NCBI GenBank assembly: GCA_944372365.1
Contig: CALVYP010000001.1
Span: 187,691-251,690, forward strand
Length of the DNA stretch: 64,000 bases
Direction of reading: 5' to 3'
DNA from: an uncultured Clostridia bacterium
GTDB taxonomy: Bacteria; Bacillota; Clostridia; Christensenellales; UBA1242
Part shown: positions 1 to 7,562 of the stretch, piece by piece
Position numbering within the stretch: the first letter of the stretch is position 1
Layout of the letters: each line of letters opens with the position of its first letter
Program-made: the position numbers and the translations under genes
Notes under the pieces: model-generated
Told to the model about the DNA's origin: nothing
The model's database searches: none
Seen by the model: the letters and a program-made list of their open reading frames with translations, nothing else

Positions 1-76
1 TTATACCATATTTTAGCCTTATATGTCAAACAATACGCGCATGCTACTTCGGCGCGACTTATCACATAAAAAAACG

Positions 77-185
77 CGCCAGCGTAAGCGCGATTTTCGT
101 CTGGCCGCGAGAAGAAAATTTCAAGCGTCAGAGCGCAACTTTTCGGGCAAAGCCCGAAAACAAGCAAACAGTGCAGAAATTTTCT
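77..185. repeat. Dispersed hairpin repeat, family A, copy 1
   Basis: A 109-base unit that recurs at 30374-30482 with about six base differences and, as a 3' part, at 30097-30148. It has nested symmetry: outer arms AGAAAATTTC and GAAATTTTCT, inner stem TTTTCGGGC-AAA-GCCCGAAAA, plus a GCGCG-rich stem at its left end. It directly abuts the encoded CCA end of the neighbouring tRNA-Arg, so it sits where that tRNA's 3' trailer would be. Short reading frames through it are not conserved between copies and I do not consider them genes. Confidence 0.85.
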
Positions 186-260
186 TGGTGCGTCTGCCGG
201 GACTCGAACCCAGAATAACGGTTCCGTAGACCGTCGTGATATCCATTTCACCACAAACGC
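186..260 (-). tRNA. tRNA-Arg (anticodon ACG)
   Basis: The reverse strand folds into a standard cloverleaf: 7-bp acceptor stem GCGTTTG/CAGACGC, a D-arm, anticodon stem ACGGT/ACCGT around loop CTACGGA, and a T-arm with loop TTCGAGT. The anticodon is ACG, normally modified to inosine to read CGN arginine codons. The CCA end is encoded at 186-188. No simple terminator follows; a folded repeat (77-185) begins immediately at the 3' end. Confidence 0.96.
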
Positions 261-281
261 ATATTTTTGTTTGCGTTGTTA

Positions 282-310
282 ATTATAGCAAAAAAAAATC
301 AAAATGTAAA
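282..310 (-). promoter_or_regulatory. Promoter of tRNA-Arg
   Basis: Reverse-strand hexamers TTTACA (305-310) and TATAAT (282-287) with 17-base spacing, 22 bases upstream of the mature tRNA 5' end. Confidence 0.75.
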
Positions 311-353
311 TTAGTTTTTTAAACTTATTGCAATTATTTTTTTTATATGTTAA

Positions 354-455
354 GCGGTTAAAGATGGCGTTGAGCAAAGCAAGTTTTGCAAAGACTGCGG
401 GGCAAAAATTGATGAGGATGCAAAGTTCTGCCCTTTCTGCGGCAAAAAGCAATAA
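354..455 (+). pseudogene. 3' remnant of a zinc-ribbon protein gene
   Basis: An open frame of 33 codons without any ATG, GTG or TTG start lies between an in-frame stop at 351-353 and TAA at 453-455. It encodes the classic C-terminal zinc ribbon seen at the end of many small Bacillota membrane proteins: KFCKDCG, then ten residues, then FCPFCGKK. The four cysteines are at 387, 396, 429 and 438 (CxxC-x10-CxxC). No ribosome site or upstream coding sequence remains, but the gene's own terminator follows at 466-489. I read it as the intact tail of a deleted or decayed gene. Confidence 0.75.
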
Positions 456-465
456 TAAATAAATT

Positions 466-489
466 AAACTGCACTTAGCAGTTTTTTTT
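466..489 (+). terminator. Intrinsic terminator after the zinc-ribbon remnant
   Basis: Stem AAACTGC (466-472) / GCAGTTT (478-484) with loop ACTTA, running into a T tract at 482-489. Confidence 0.8.
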
Positions 490-537
490 ATATTTTTTCA
501 ACTTTTGCACAAACTAGAAGTGTGAAAGGAGGAAAAT

Positions 538-1011
538 ATGTTTAAAAACGCAATTTACAAAGGCTTGATTGGGGCAACTTGTTTGCTTGCAACAACTGGA
601 CTTGTTGGCTGTGGCGAAACCGACAATCATTCCACTTACAAATTTGTCACCGACAATGTAAGCCAAGTGACAGTCAACCAACAAAAGAATGTTGGCGTAA
701 CGCTTAAAGCCGACGAAGTTCGCGAACTTGGTTATGACAAGGTGTTGATTAAGGTGAATGCTTCTGACAAGACTAATCTTGAACTCAAAGCCACTGACAC
801 ACAAGATCAAGAGTGGGATGTGGCACAAGTTGGCTACTGGGGACCACCGGACGGTTTTGCAATAAGCAACGACTATGATGTTACAACAACATTTAAAGTA
901 ACCGCCAAGAAAGCCGGCGACTACACTGTGAAACTTGATTTGGTTGATTTAGCAAACGCTGAAAACATTATCACAACCAAAACAATTTCATTCAAAGCGG
1001 TAAACGCTTAG
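538..1011 (+). CDS. Predicted lipoprotein, function unknown
   Basis: 157 residues. The start has a strong AAAGGAGG site six bases upstream. The N-terminus is a type II signal peptide: FKNAIYK, a hydrophobic core, then lipobox LVGC at about residues 22-25, so the mature protein should be lipid-anchored on the outer face of the membrane. The rest (about 130 residues) looks beta-rich with charged turns and no cysteines or catalytic motif I recognise; a phrase near the end (AKKAGDYTVKLDLVD) is typical of Ig-like or cadherin-like folds, which is only a hint. It stands alone between tRNA-Arg and the convergent uvrC and shares a two-way terminator with uvrC. I cannot assign a function. Confidence 0.85.
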   Translation: MFKNAIYKGLIGATCLLATTGLVGCGETDNHSTYKFVTDNVSQVTVNQQKNVGVTLKADEVRELGYDKVLIKVNASDKTNLELKATDTQDQEWDVAQVGYWGPPDGFAISNDYDVTTTFKVTAKKAGDYTVKLDLVDLANAENIITTKTISFKAVNA

Positions 1012-1012
1012 C

Positions 1013-1038
1013 AAAAAAGAGAGTTTAACTCTCTTTTT
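1013..1038. terminator. Two-way terminator between lipoprotein gene and uvrC
   Basis: AAAAAAGAGAGTT paired with AACTCTCTTTTTT around a tiny loop, A-rich on one side and T-rich on the other, so it can stop transcription from both convergent genes. It overlaps the uvrC stop codon. Confidence 0.85.
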
Positions 1039-2842
1039 TATTTTGAAAATGTTTTTTTATCTCAATGGCAAGGGCTTCGTGGATGCCTGGGACGATTTTT
1101 AACTCGTCCACACTTGCGTTTTTAATTTGCTCTATGCTGCCAAACGCATTTAAAAGTGCCGCCGCTTTTTTTGCGCCTAGCCCATTTATCTCTTCAAGTT
1201 CGCTGTGCGACTGCATCTTTGTGCGGGTCTGCCTGTGAAATGTGATTGCAAAGCGGTGCGCCTCATCTCTGATGCGCTGCAACAATTTTAACTGCGCGCT
1301 GCCCGGTTTCAATAAAATTGGCTGGCTTTGGTTTGGCACAAAAACTTCTTCAATTCTTTTGGCAAGCGAAATCATTGGAATGTCAAGCCCGCTCTCTTTC
1401 AAAATCTCCTGACAGGATGAAAGCTGCCCTTTGCCGCCGTCGATAATCAACAAATCCGGCGCTTCTTTAAAACTTTCGCCATCGCCGTCTTTCAATCTTT
1501 TAAGCCTGCGCCTGAGTGCTTCTTGAAGCGACGCAAAGTCGTTTGAGCCTTGCACGGTTTTGATTTTAAATTTTCGATAGTCTCCCTTGCTTGGCTCGCC
1601 GCCTTTAAAAACCACCATAGACGCAACTTTGTTTGTTCCGCTGATGTGAGAGATGTCATAGCATTCCATGCGATTAGGAAAATTTGGTAAACCCAGCGCC
1701 TGTTGCAACTTTTCAAGCGCACCTAAAGTGTTGGCAAACTTGATTTTGTTTTTGTCGATGTGCTTTTCAAGATAATCCTTGGCGTTTTCTTTTGCCATGT
1801 TTAAGAGAGTGAGATTTACTCCATGCGGATTGCAAACCAACTTGCACTTTTTGCCAAGCTGATCAAACAGCAAATTTTCATCTTCAATCTGATGGCTTAA
1901 AACAATTTCGTCTGGCACAATCATATTTTCGTAATATTGCAGCAAAAAGTTGAATAAGGTTTGCCCTTCTTCTAAGCTTGCATCTTCACAAGCATAGTTT
2001 ATCACACCCAAAATTTTGCCACCGCGCACAACCATTGCTGTTATCACGCCGTTGAGCCCATCTGTAACATACGCAAACACATCCTTGTTTACATCCTTTG
2101 GAAGATTGGCAACAATGCGCTGCTTTAATTTTTCCACCATTTTAAGCCTGTCGCGATAAATAAGCGCACTTTCAAAGTTCTCATTCTCGGCTGCCTGATT
2201 CATTTTTTGGGTGAGAATGCTTTCCACTTCGTCATCGTTGCCGTTTAAAAAGTTGATCGCCCTTTTCAGTCGTTCGGCATACTCAGCTTGATCCACCCGC
2301 TTGGTGCAAGGTGCGCAGCAAAGCCCAAGAAAAAAGTTTAGGCATTCCCGCTTTGCCACCGATGTTGGAGTGATTTTTTGGCTGCAAGTTCTAAGCCCAA
2401 ACGCAGAGTTTGCGGTTTTTACAATCTCCGCCGCGTTAAGCCCTGCAAAGTAAGGCCCAAAATATTTATAGCCCTTTTTGCCAACCTTTCGCAAAATTTG
2501 AAGCTTTGGAAAAGGGTCGTTCATGTTTATTGCGATGTATGGAAAAGCCTTTCCGTCTTTAAGCAAAATGTTGTAGTGCGGCTGATATTTTTTAATCAAA
2601 TTGCTTTCAAGCGCAAGCGCGTCGCGCTCGGAAACAGTGATGAAATAATCAAAGTCATCGATGTTGTCAACCATCGCTTGAACCTTGCTGGCTTTTGGCG
2701 AATTTCTAAAATACTGGCTGACTCTGTTTTTCAAACTTTTTGCCTTGCCAACATAAATGACAGCGCCGCTTGCGTTTTTCATAACATACACGCCACTTTT
2801 TGTTGGAAGCATTTTAAGTTTGTTTTTTATGTTTTGATTCAT
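1025..2842 (-). CDS. uvrC: UvrC, excinuclease ABC subunit C
   Basis: 605 residues, the usual length. UvrC makes both incisions around a UvrAB-marked DNA lesion in nucleotide excision repair. Visible in order: N-terminal GIY-YIG nuclease (GVYVMKN...VIYVGKAKSLKNRV, about residues 17-95), a cysteine cluster near 150-180, the UVR motif that contacts UvrB (about 195-235), the C-terminal RNase H-like nuclease (YDISHISGT and IIDGGKGQL, about 375-530) and the helix-hairpin-helix DNA-binding tail. Its start overlaps the stop of tmk by four bases, so the two are translationally coupled. No key residue appears to be missing. Confidence 0.97.
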   Translation of the reverse strand: MNQNIKNKLKMLPTKSGVYVMKNASGAVIYVGKAKSLKNRVSQYFRNSPKASKVQAMVDNIDDFDYFITVSERDALALESNLIKKYQPHYNILLKDGKAFPYIAINMNDPFPKLQILRKVGKKGYKYFGPYFAGLNAAEIVKTANSAFGLRTCSQKITPTSVAKRECLNFFLGLCCAPCTKRVDQAEYAERLKRAINFLNGNDDEVESILTQKMNQAAENENFESALIYRDRLKMVEKLKQRIVANLPKDVNKDVFAYVTDGLNGVITAMVVRGGKILGVINYACEDASLEEGQTLFNFLLQYYENMIVPDEIVLSHQIEDENLLFDQLGKKCKLVCNPHGVNLTLLNMAKENAKDYLEKHIDKNKIKFANTLGALEKLQQALGLPNFPNRMECYDISHISGTNKVASMVVFKGGEPSKGDYRKFKIKTVQGSNDFASLQEALRRRLKRLKDGDGESFKEAPDLLIIDGGKGQLSSCQEILKESGLDIPMISLAKRIEEVFVPNQSQPILLKPGSAQLKLLQRIRDEAHRFAITFHRQTRTKMQSHSELEEINGLGAKKAAALLNAFGSIEQIKNASVDELKIVPGIHEALAIEIKKHFQNKKES

Positions 2843-3486
2843 TTCACCAAATTATATATTTGATTTGAAATCTCTTCTGGCGATTTAATTTTGCCATCTT
2901 TCAAACAATTTATTTTTATAAAATCAAACATTTCAAGCATTTTTACATAGGTTTTTTCGGCTTTAAGCAGATATGAATCATCTTTTTCATGGCCGTCAAC
3001 TCGCTCGGCTCTTGCCGCACGCAATTTTTTAACCTGCTCGACAGGAAGGTATAAAAATATCGCTTTGTCAGGTTTTGGCAAGCCAAGCATTTTAAATTCA
3101 AGATCATATATAAACTTAAAAAACTTTTCTTGCTGATTTTCTGGCAATTTGCAACCCTGATGTGCCATATTTGAAAAAACATACCTATCCAAAATTACAT
3201 AATCATTCTCTTTTAATGCCTTTTGAATGATTTCGGCATTGTATTTTCTATCCGCTGCAAAATAAAGCGATGCGACATATGGATCTACATTTGCCGCGCC
3301 TTCTTCAAAATAGCTGTTGTTATCTTTGCCCAAATATTGCCTGCCTATAATTCTGCCAGTTGGCGAATCGTAGAAAGGATAGCTAAACCTTGCAACTTTT
3401 TTGCCACAGGAAATAAGTTTTTGCTGCAACAATTTTGATTGCGTTTCTTTGCCAGAGCAATCCACGCCTTCAATTACAATCAGCAT
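2839..3486 (-). CDS. tmk: Thymidylate kinase (dTMP kinase)
   Basis: 215 residues, normal length. It phosphorylates dTMP to dTDP for DNA synthesis. Features seen: N-terminal P-loop GVDCSGKETQ, the substrate motif DRYVFSNMAHQG (DRY...S), and a lid segment RAARAERVDGHEKDD with several basic residues. The P-loop is unusual: the residue after the lysine is Glu instead of Ser/Thr; TMP kinase subfamilies with non-Ser/Thr residues there exist, so I do not regard it as dead. Ribosome site GAGGTG precedes the ATG. It sits just after hisS (3-base gap) and overlaps uvrC by four bases, suggesting a hisS-tmk-uvrC unit. Confidence 0.93.
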   Translation of the reverse strand: MLIVIEGVDCSGKETQSKLLQQKLISCGKKVARFSYPFYDSPTGRIIGRQYLGKDNNSYFEEGAANVDPYVASLYFAADRKYNAEIIQKALKENDYVILDRYVFSNMAHQGCKLPENQQEKFFKFIYDLEFKMLGLPKPDKAIFLYLPVEQVKKLRAARAERVDGHEKDDSYLLKAEKTYVKMLEMFDFIKINCLKDGKIKSPEEISNQIYNLVK

Positions 3487-3489
3487 TGT

Positions 3490-4785
3490 TCACCTCAGTA
3501 TATTTAAAATTTGCTGTTTGGTTAGGGTTTGTTGTGACGAAACAGACATATCTTTAAGCGTGATTTTATCTTGTTTAACTTCATCTTCGCCTATGATTGC
3601 AACATAGTTTACGCCGCGTTTGTTTGCTTCTTTAAGCTTTGATTTAAAGCTTTTGTTTTCGCCATAAATTTCGGCACAAACTCCATTTTGCTGCAAATAG
3701 TCAACAAAATTTAAACATTTTTCAAGCGTGTTCCCCATCGGAATTACTGCACACTTGCAAAACTCAACTTTTTCGCATGTGTTTTGCTGAATGATGTCAA
3801 ACAACCTGCTCATTCCAATGCTCATTCCAACGCCCGGCAATTTTTTTGAAGTGAAATAGCCAGCAAGATCATCGTATCTTCCGCCGCCGCCTATCGCACC
3901 TGCGCCCCTGTTCCATGCGAGATAAGCTTCAAAAACCGTGCCTGTATAATAGTTGTGCCCGCGAATAATTGAAAAGTTGAATTTATAGTCGTTGCCATCA
4001 AGGCCATATGCACGCAAATAGCCGTCAATCTCTTTGAGTTCTGCCACGCCTTGCAAAAAGGTTGGATTGCTGCAAAGCGCTTCGGCTTTTTCAAAAATTT
4101 CTGCGCCGCCATTTAATTTTACAAAACTTATAAGTTTTTGAATTTGCTCGCCGTTAAGCCCAAGCTCTTCAAGGCCTTGTCTAACGCCGTCTTCACCAAT
4201 CTTATCAAATTTATCAAGGCAGATTGAAATGTTTGAAAACTGCTGTGCCTGCCCCAAATCTTCAATCAAACCAAAAAGCACCTTACGGCTGGAAATTTCA
4301 GTTTGCACTGGCAGGTTTAAGTTTTGAAAAATGTCTTTATATAACTTCACGCATTCGGCATCGTTGACAAGCGAAAGTTCGCCATCGCCAATGATGTCGG
4401 CGTCGCACTGATAAAACTCTCGCAGTCTTCCCTTTTGCGGCCTTTCACCACGATAGACCTTGCCAATTTGATAGCGCTTAAAAGGAAAAGAAAGGGTGTT
4501 TTCATTCATGGCCACAAACCTTGCAAGCGGAACGGTTAAATCATATCTCAGACATGCATCGGTTGAACCTTTTACAAAACGATATATCTCTTTATCTATA
4601 TCTCCACCACTTTTTGCGAGCAAGATTTCTGAAAGCTCCATAGCAGGAGTGTCAAGCGGCAAAAAACAATGCCTTTTAAAAACCTCTTTAATTTTATCAA
4701 GCATGCCCTCAAATATAACTTGTTTTTCTGGTGGCAACTCCCAAAATCCTTGCAGTTTGCGAGCCACAATTTTTTTCTCTTCCAA
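3490..4785 (-). CDS. hisS: Histidyl-tRNA synthetase
   Basis: 431 residues when started at the TTG at 4783-4785. HisRS charges tRNA-His. Class II motifs are clear: motif 2 YRGERPQKGRLREFYQ, the histidine-specific RGHNYYTGTVFEA and GGGGRYDDLAGYF, and a C-terminal anticodon-binding domain. The open frame continues 140 codons upstream to 5205, but that part is a translation of hairpin repeats. I chose the TTG because it has AAGGAG six bases upstream, because a promoter (4811-4838) ends just before it, and because family homology begins right there (EEKKIVARKLQGFWEL). Downstream tmk and uvrC probably share the transcript. Confidence 0.95.
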   Translation of the reverse strand: MEEKKIVARKLQGFWELPPEKQVIFEGMLDKIKEVFKRHCFLPLDTPAMELSEILLAKSGGDIDKEIYRFVKGSTDACLRYDLTVPLARFVAMNENTLSFPFKRYQIGKVYRGERPQKGRLREFYQCDADIIGDGELSLVNDAECVKLYKDIFQNLNLPVQTEISSRKVLFGLIEDLGQAQQFSNISICLDKFDKIGEDGVRQGLEELGLNGEQIQKLISFVKLNGGAEIFEKAEALCSNPTFLQGVAELKEIDGYLRAYGLDGNDYKFNFSIIRGHNYYTGTVFEAYLAWNRGAGAIGGGGRYDDLAGYFTSKKLPGVGMSIGMSRLFDIIQQNTCEKVEFCKCAVIPMGNTLEKCLNFVDYLQQNGVCAEIYGENKSFKSKLKEANKRGVNYVAIIGEDEVKQDKITLKDMSVSSQQTLTKQQILNILR

Positions 4786-4810
4786 AGTTTTCTCCTTAAT
4801 TTCATTTAAG

Positions 4811-4838
4811 TGTATAACATTTGCGGGCAAATTGTCAA
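4811..4838 (-). promoter_or_regulatory. Promoter of hisS
   Basis: Reverse-strand TTGACA (4833-4838), 16-base spacer, TATACA (4811-4816). Transcription would begin near 4804, leaving a leader of about 20 bases before the TTG start and excluding the longer reading frame. Confidence 0.7.
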
Positions 4839-4912
4839 ACAAAAGGTGTGGATGTTGCGATGCAAAATAAAATTTGCGCATCGTTTTACTGCCATGTGAT
4901 ATAGCATGGCTA

Positions 4913-4981
4913 GCGGGGTGCAGCGTTTGAAAAAACGCTGCGCTGCGGCCCATTCGGGCGGCAGAAATGCGCAGCATAACC
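4913..4981. repeat. Branched hairpin repeat, copy 1 (69 bp)
   Basis: Identical over 69 bases to 5094-5162. It contains stem GCAGCGTTT-GAAA-AAACGCTGC and a second compound stem GCTGCG/CGCAGC enclosing GCCC-ATTC-GGGC. In this copy the outer closing arms found in copy 2 are not preserved; instead a small hairpin GCCATG/CATGGC lies just before it (4891-4910). Confidence 0.85.
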
Positions 4982-5089
4982 AAAAAGCCAAACCTAAATC
5001 CACCAAGAACAAGCTGTGATAGAAGAGCGCAAATGTTATCATGAGAAGCGCGAACTTGCTTGCAAGGGTGAGCGCGCCGAAGTGATATC

Positions 5090-5170
5090 TTTTGCGGGGT
5101 GCAGCGTTTGAAAAAACGCTGCGCTGCGGCCCATTCGGGCGGCAGAAATGCGCAGCATAACCCCGCAAAA
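5090..5170. repeat. Branched hairpin repeat, copy 2, with closing stem
   Basis: A complete three-way folded element. Outer arms TTTTGCGGGGT (5090-5100) and ACCCCGCAAAA (5160-5170) are perfectly complementary. Inside are a 9-bp stem with a GAAA tetraloop (5101-5122) and a compound stem GCTGCG/CGCAGC (5123-5156) holding GCCC-ATTC-GGGC. The inner 69 bases match copy 1 exactly. The GC content is far above the surroundings, and it looks like a REP-type or MITE-like intergenic element. Confidence 0.85.
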
Positions 5171-5284
5171 GTTATCCACATTTCCACATATAAATATTTA
5201 TGCAAAACTGCTTATTTTTATACAATATGGCGGTTTATGGGGACAATGTGGGCAACTTTGGGTAAGTTATCCACATTTCCACAT
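5171..5284. promoter_or_regulatory. Two perfect DnaA boxes in a 19-bp direct repeat
   Basis: The sequence GTTATCCACATTTCCACAT occurs at 5171-5189 and again at 5266-5284. Each copy holds a perfect DnaA box TTATCCACA (5172-5180, 5267-5275) in the same orientation, 95 bases apart, close to nine helical turns. They lie in non-coding DNA between the hisS promoter and the end of helD, about 57 kb from the origin. A role as a DnaA-binding cluster outside oriC is inference. Confidence 0.7.
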
Positions 5285-5413
5285 CAATTTTTTACGATTT
5301 TGGCATTTTTGGCTTTGTTTTGGTTTTTGCAAATTGATTTTTTTTACACTAAAATTACGCTTTGGTTTGTCGCAACTTACTCTATGCTTTTGCCAATGCA
5401 AAAAACAACCAAA

Positions 5414-7471
5414 TTATTTATCGTTTTTTGCATAATCATGCCTTTTTAGGAACTTCGATTTTCTGCCTTCATAGATAAATTCTATCTGATGCAGAGCCCT
5501 TGTTGTGGCAACATACAGCAGGTTGCGATCGAGTGAAGAGTGATAGTTTTCGGCAGTTGCGTATGGCACAATCACATGGTCAAACTCAATTCCTTTGGCG
5601 GTTGAAGCTGTTGTTATCACAAGTGGATAGTCAAATGTTAAATCAGCCCCCACCAAAATTTCAAACTTAACCTTGCCATTAAGCATGTCGGCGATTTTTT
5701 TAACTTCATCGCTGTTTTTGCAAACTATCGCCGTGTGCCCGAACTTGCCAAAATTTTCATTTAACAATTTTAGCAATGCTCGCTCGGTTGACGATGTTTT
5801 TATAATTCTCGGCTCACTGCCTTCGCGACTGAAGTTGACAACATTTTTAAGCCCGATCATATGCTCGCTGAATTCTGATATCTGTCTTGTAGAGCGATAG
5901 GTTTTGTTAAGCACGATGGTTTTGGCTTTCAAAAACCTTGCAAGTTGAAGCAGATATTTTTTTGACAATGTTTTTTCTATGCACTGATTGATATCGCCAA
6001 GCACAATTTTTGGACATTGCCAAATGCTGTTAAAAAAGTAAAAGTGTGCGGGGGTGAAATCTTGCATCTCATCAATGATCACATATTTTGCAGCATATTG
6101 ATTTTTCAACCCCTGAGTAAACTCTTTAATAACCAGCAGCGGTGCGATATCTTCATATGCCACATCTTTAAATGACGGTTGTTTCAACCCCTTTCTTGCA
6201 TAAAACACATTGCAAATTTTGTAGATGTCATCAATCGGGAAGAATTTGTAAAGAATGTTTTTAAAGCGCGGTTTGATAAGCTCGGTTTGTTGCGGATTTA
6301 ATGCAAAACGCTCGGAAAGATAGTCAACCATATATTCTATACGCTTGTTTACAGGAAGCGTGCCAAAGGCGTTGTAATATAAATCCTTCAACTCTTCCTT
6401 TGAAAACACAAACGCGTTGTAGGCGTTTTCTGCCGCTCCTTTTGGTTTGAATTTCAAGTCGGTTGGATCAAAAAGCTTGGCATAGACATTGTTTAAAAAG
6501 TCCAGCAGATCATCTAAAAATTCAAAAGAAGATTTATATGCAATCTCGTTTAACTTATCTTGGTCTTTATCTTTGTAAATTTCGTCGATCAACTTTTCGC
6601 GCGATACAAGTTGCTTTTTGAGTTCGGTTTTTGCTATGTGTGAAAATGTTGTTTCAATAACGTTATCTTCGCCAAGCTCTGGCAGCACTTCGCTTACATA
6701 ACTTGAAAACAAATTTGATGGCGACAAAATTAAAATATCGTCGCTGGTAAGCTCGCCGCGGCGCTTGTAGAGCAGCCATCCTGCCCTGTGCAAAGCGATG
6801 CTTGTCTTGCCCGAGCCTGCCACACCTTGCACCAAAATGGTTTTATATTTTTCTTCGCGAATAATTGCGTTTTGCTCTTTTTGAATGCTTGAAACAATTT
6901 CTTTCATTTTTGTTGAAGCATTTTTGCTTAGCACCTGCTGCAATATTTCGTCGTTGATGTTTTGATCGGTGTCAACATAGTATTCAAGCTTTCCATTGGA
7001 AATTCCAAACTGTCTTTTAAGGGTGACTTCACCTTTGATAACTTCATCTGGCGCTTGATATGAAGCCTTTCCAACATCATAGTCATAATACATGCTGCAA
7101 ATTGGTGCGCGCCAGTCATAGACAAGCGACTGCCCTTCTTGCGCAACGCGCGAAAAGCCTATGTAAATTTTTTGAGAAGTGTTTTCACCATCTTGTTTAA
7201 AATCTATTCTTGCAAAATAAGGGCGTGATTTTTGTTTTGCGATGCGCTTTTGTTTTAAATCACAATTATCTATGTGCAGTTTGATATCTGCCAACTCTTG
7301 GTTGTATTGGCTGCGCTCTTCAATGTCAATTTCGTCATAAAACGCTTCCGTATATTGTTTTTGCAATGCTTGATATTTTTCTTGGCTTTGCTTGCTTTCG
7401 GTTTGCAAAGCTTGAATTTGCTCGTCCATTGCTTTTTCAACTTGGTTTAAGTATTTCTCTTCCTGCGTCAT
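5414..7471 (-). CDS. helD: HelD-type UvrD/Rep-family ATPase
   Basis: 685 residues, close to the length of Bacillota HelD. HelD binds RNA polymerase and uses ATP to free stalled polymerase from DNA. Seen here: an N-terminal coiled coil of about 75 residues rich in Glu/Gln (the arm reaching into polymerase in known HelD), then the conserved block FARIDF...IYIGFSRV...YDWRAPICSMYYDYDVG, Walker A GVAGSGKTSIALHR near residue 215, the helicase motif IIDEMQDFT, and C-terminal motifs GDINQCI, TYRSTRQI and YVATTRALHQI. Ribosome site AAGGGGTGG lies before the ATG. It is transcribed alone, following the DUF2188-like gene with its own terminator between them. Confidence 0.93.
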   Translation of the reverse strand: MTQEEKYLNQVEKAMDEQIQALQTESKQSQEKYQALQKQYTEAFYDEIDIEERSQYNQELADIKLHIDNCDLKQKRIAKQKSRPYFARIDFKQDGENTSQKIYIGFSRVAQEGQSLVYDWRAPICSMYYDYDVGKASYQAPDEVIKGEVTLKRQFGISNGKLEYYVDTDQNINDEILQQVLSKNASTKMKEIVSSIQKEQNAIIREEKYKTILVQGVAGSGKTSIALHRAGWLLYKRRGELTSDDILILSPSNLFSSYVSEVLPELGEDNVIETTFSHIAKTELKKQLVSREKLIDEIYKDKDQDKLNEIAYKSSFEFLDDLLDFLNNVYAKLFDPTDLKFKPKGAAENAYNAFVFSKEELKDLYYNAFGTLPVNKRIEYMVDYLSERFALNPQQTELIKPRFKNILYKFFPIDDIYKICNVFYARKGLKQPSFKDVAYEDIAPLLVIKEFTQGLKNQYAAKYVIIDEMQDFTPAHFYFFNSIWQCPKIVLGDINQCIEKTLSKKYLLQLARFLKAKTIVLNKTYRSTRQISEFSEHMIGLKNVVNFSREGSEPRIIKTSSTERALLKLLNENFGKFGHTAIVCKNSDEVKKIADMLNGKVKFEILVGADLTFDYPLVITTASTAKGIEFDHVIVPYATAENYHSSLDRNLLYVATTRALHQIEFIYEGRKSKFLKRHDYAKNDK

Positions 7472-7542
7472 ATACCCACCCCTTAAATCAAACGGGTATA
7501 TTTTATCATATTTACAAAATTTTTACAAGCGTTTAAATAAAA

Positions 7543-7562
7543 AACTTGGGGCAACCCAAGTT
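7543..7562 (-). terminator. Terminator after the DUF2188-like gene
   Basis: Stem AACTTGGG/CCCAAGTT with loop GCAA; on the reverse strand it is followed by a run of T. It overlaps the stop codon of the gene. Confidence 0.85.

Larger units (their letters stand above)
4839..5413. other. Non-coding stretch between hisS promoter and helD
   Basis: About 570 bases without a credible gene. It holds the two branched repeats, the two DnaA boxes, a short hairpin GCGCG/CGCGC at 5048-5077 whose core TGCTTGCAAGGGTGA recurs inverted near 30287-30302, and an AT-rich part (5285-5400). Reading frames crossing it lack ribosome sites and consist mainly of translated repeat. A 10-bp stem TGCAAAAAAC/GTTTTTTGCA (5397-5432) spans the helD stop and may help end that transcript. 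Confidence 0.6.

Noticed and set aside
23-229. A 68-codon arginine-rich frame across repeat copy 1 and the tRNA
   Set aside because: It runs into tRNA-Arg and is not kept in the other repeat copies.
2378-2863. 161-codon forward frame antisense to uvrC
   Set aside because: No ribosome site, no family resemblance, fully inside a clear uvrC gene.
4786-5205. N-terminal extension of HisS by 140 residues in the same frame
   Set aside because: It is a translation of hairpin repeats, lies upstream of the hisS promoter, and a TTG with a good ribosome site starts exactly where family homology begins.
5099-5449. Forward reading frames of 95-116 codons upstream of helD
   Set aside because: They start inside the branched repeat, lack ribosome sites, and code for low-complexity Phe/Leu/Trp-rich peptides; the region contains DnaA boxes.
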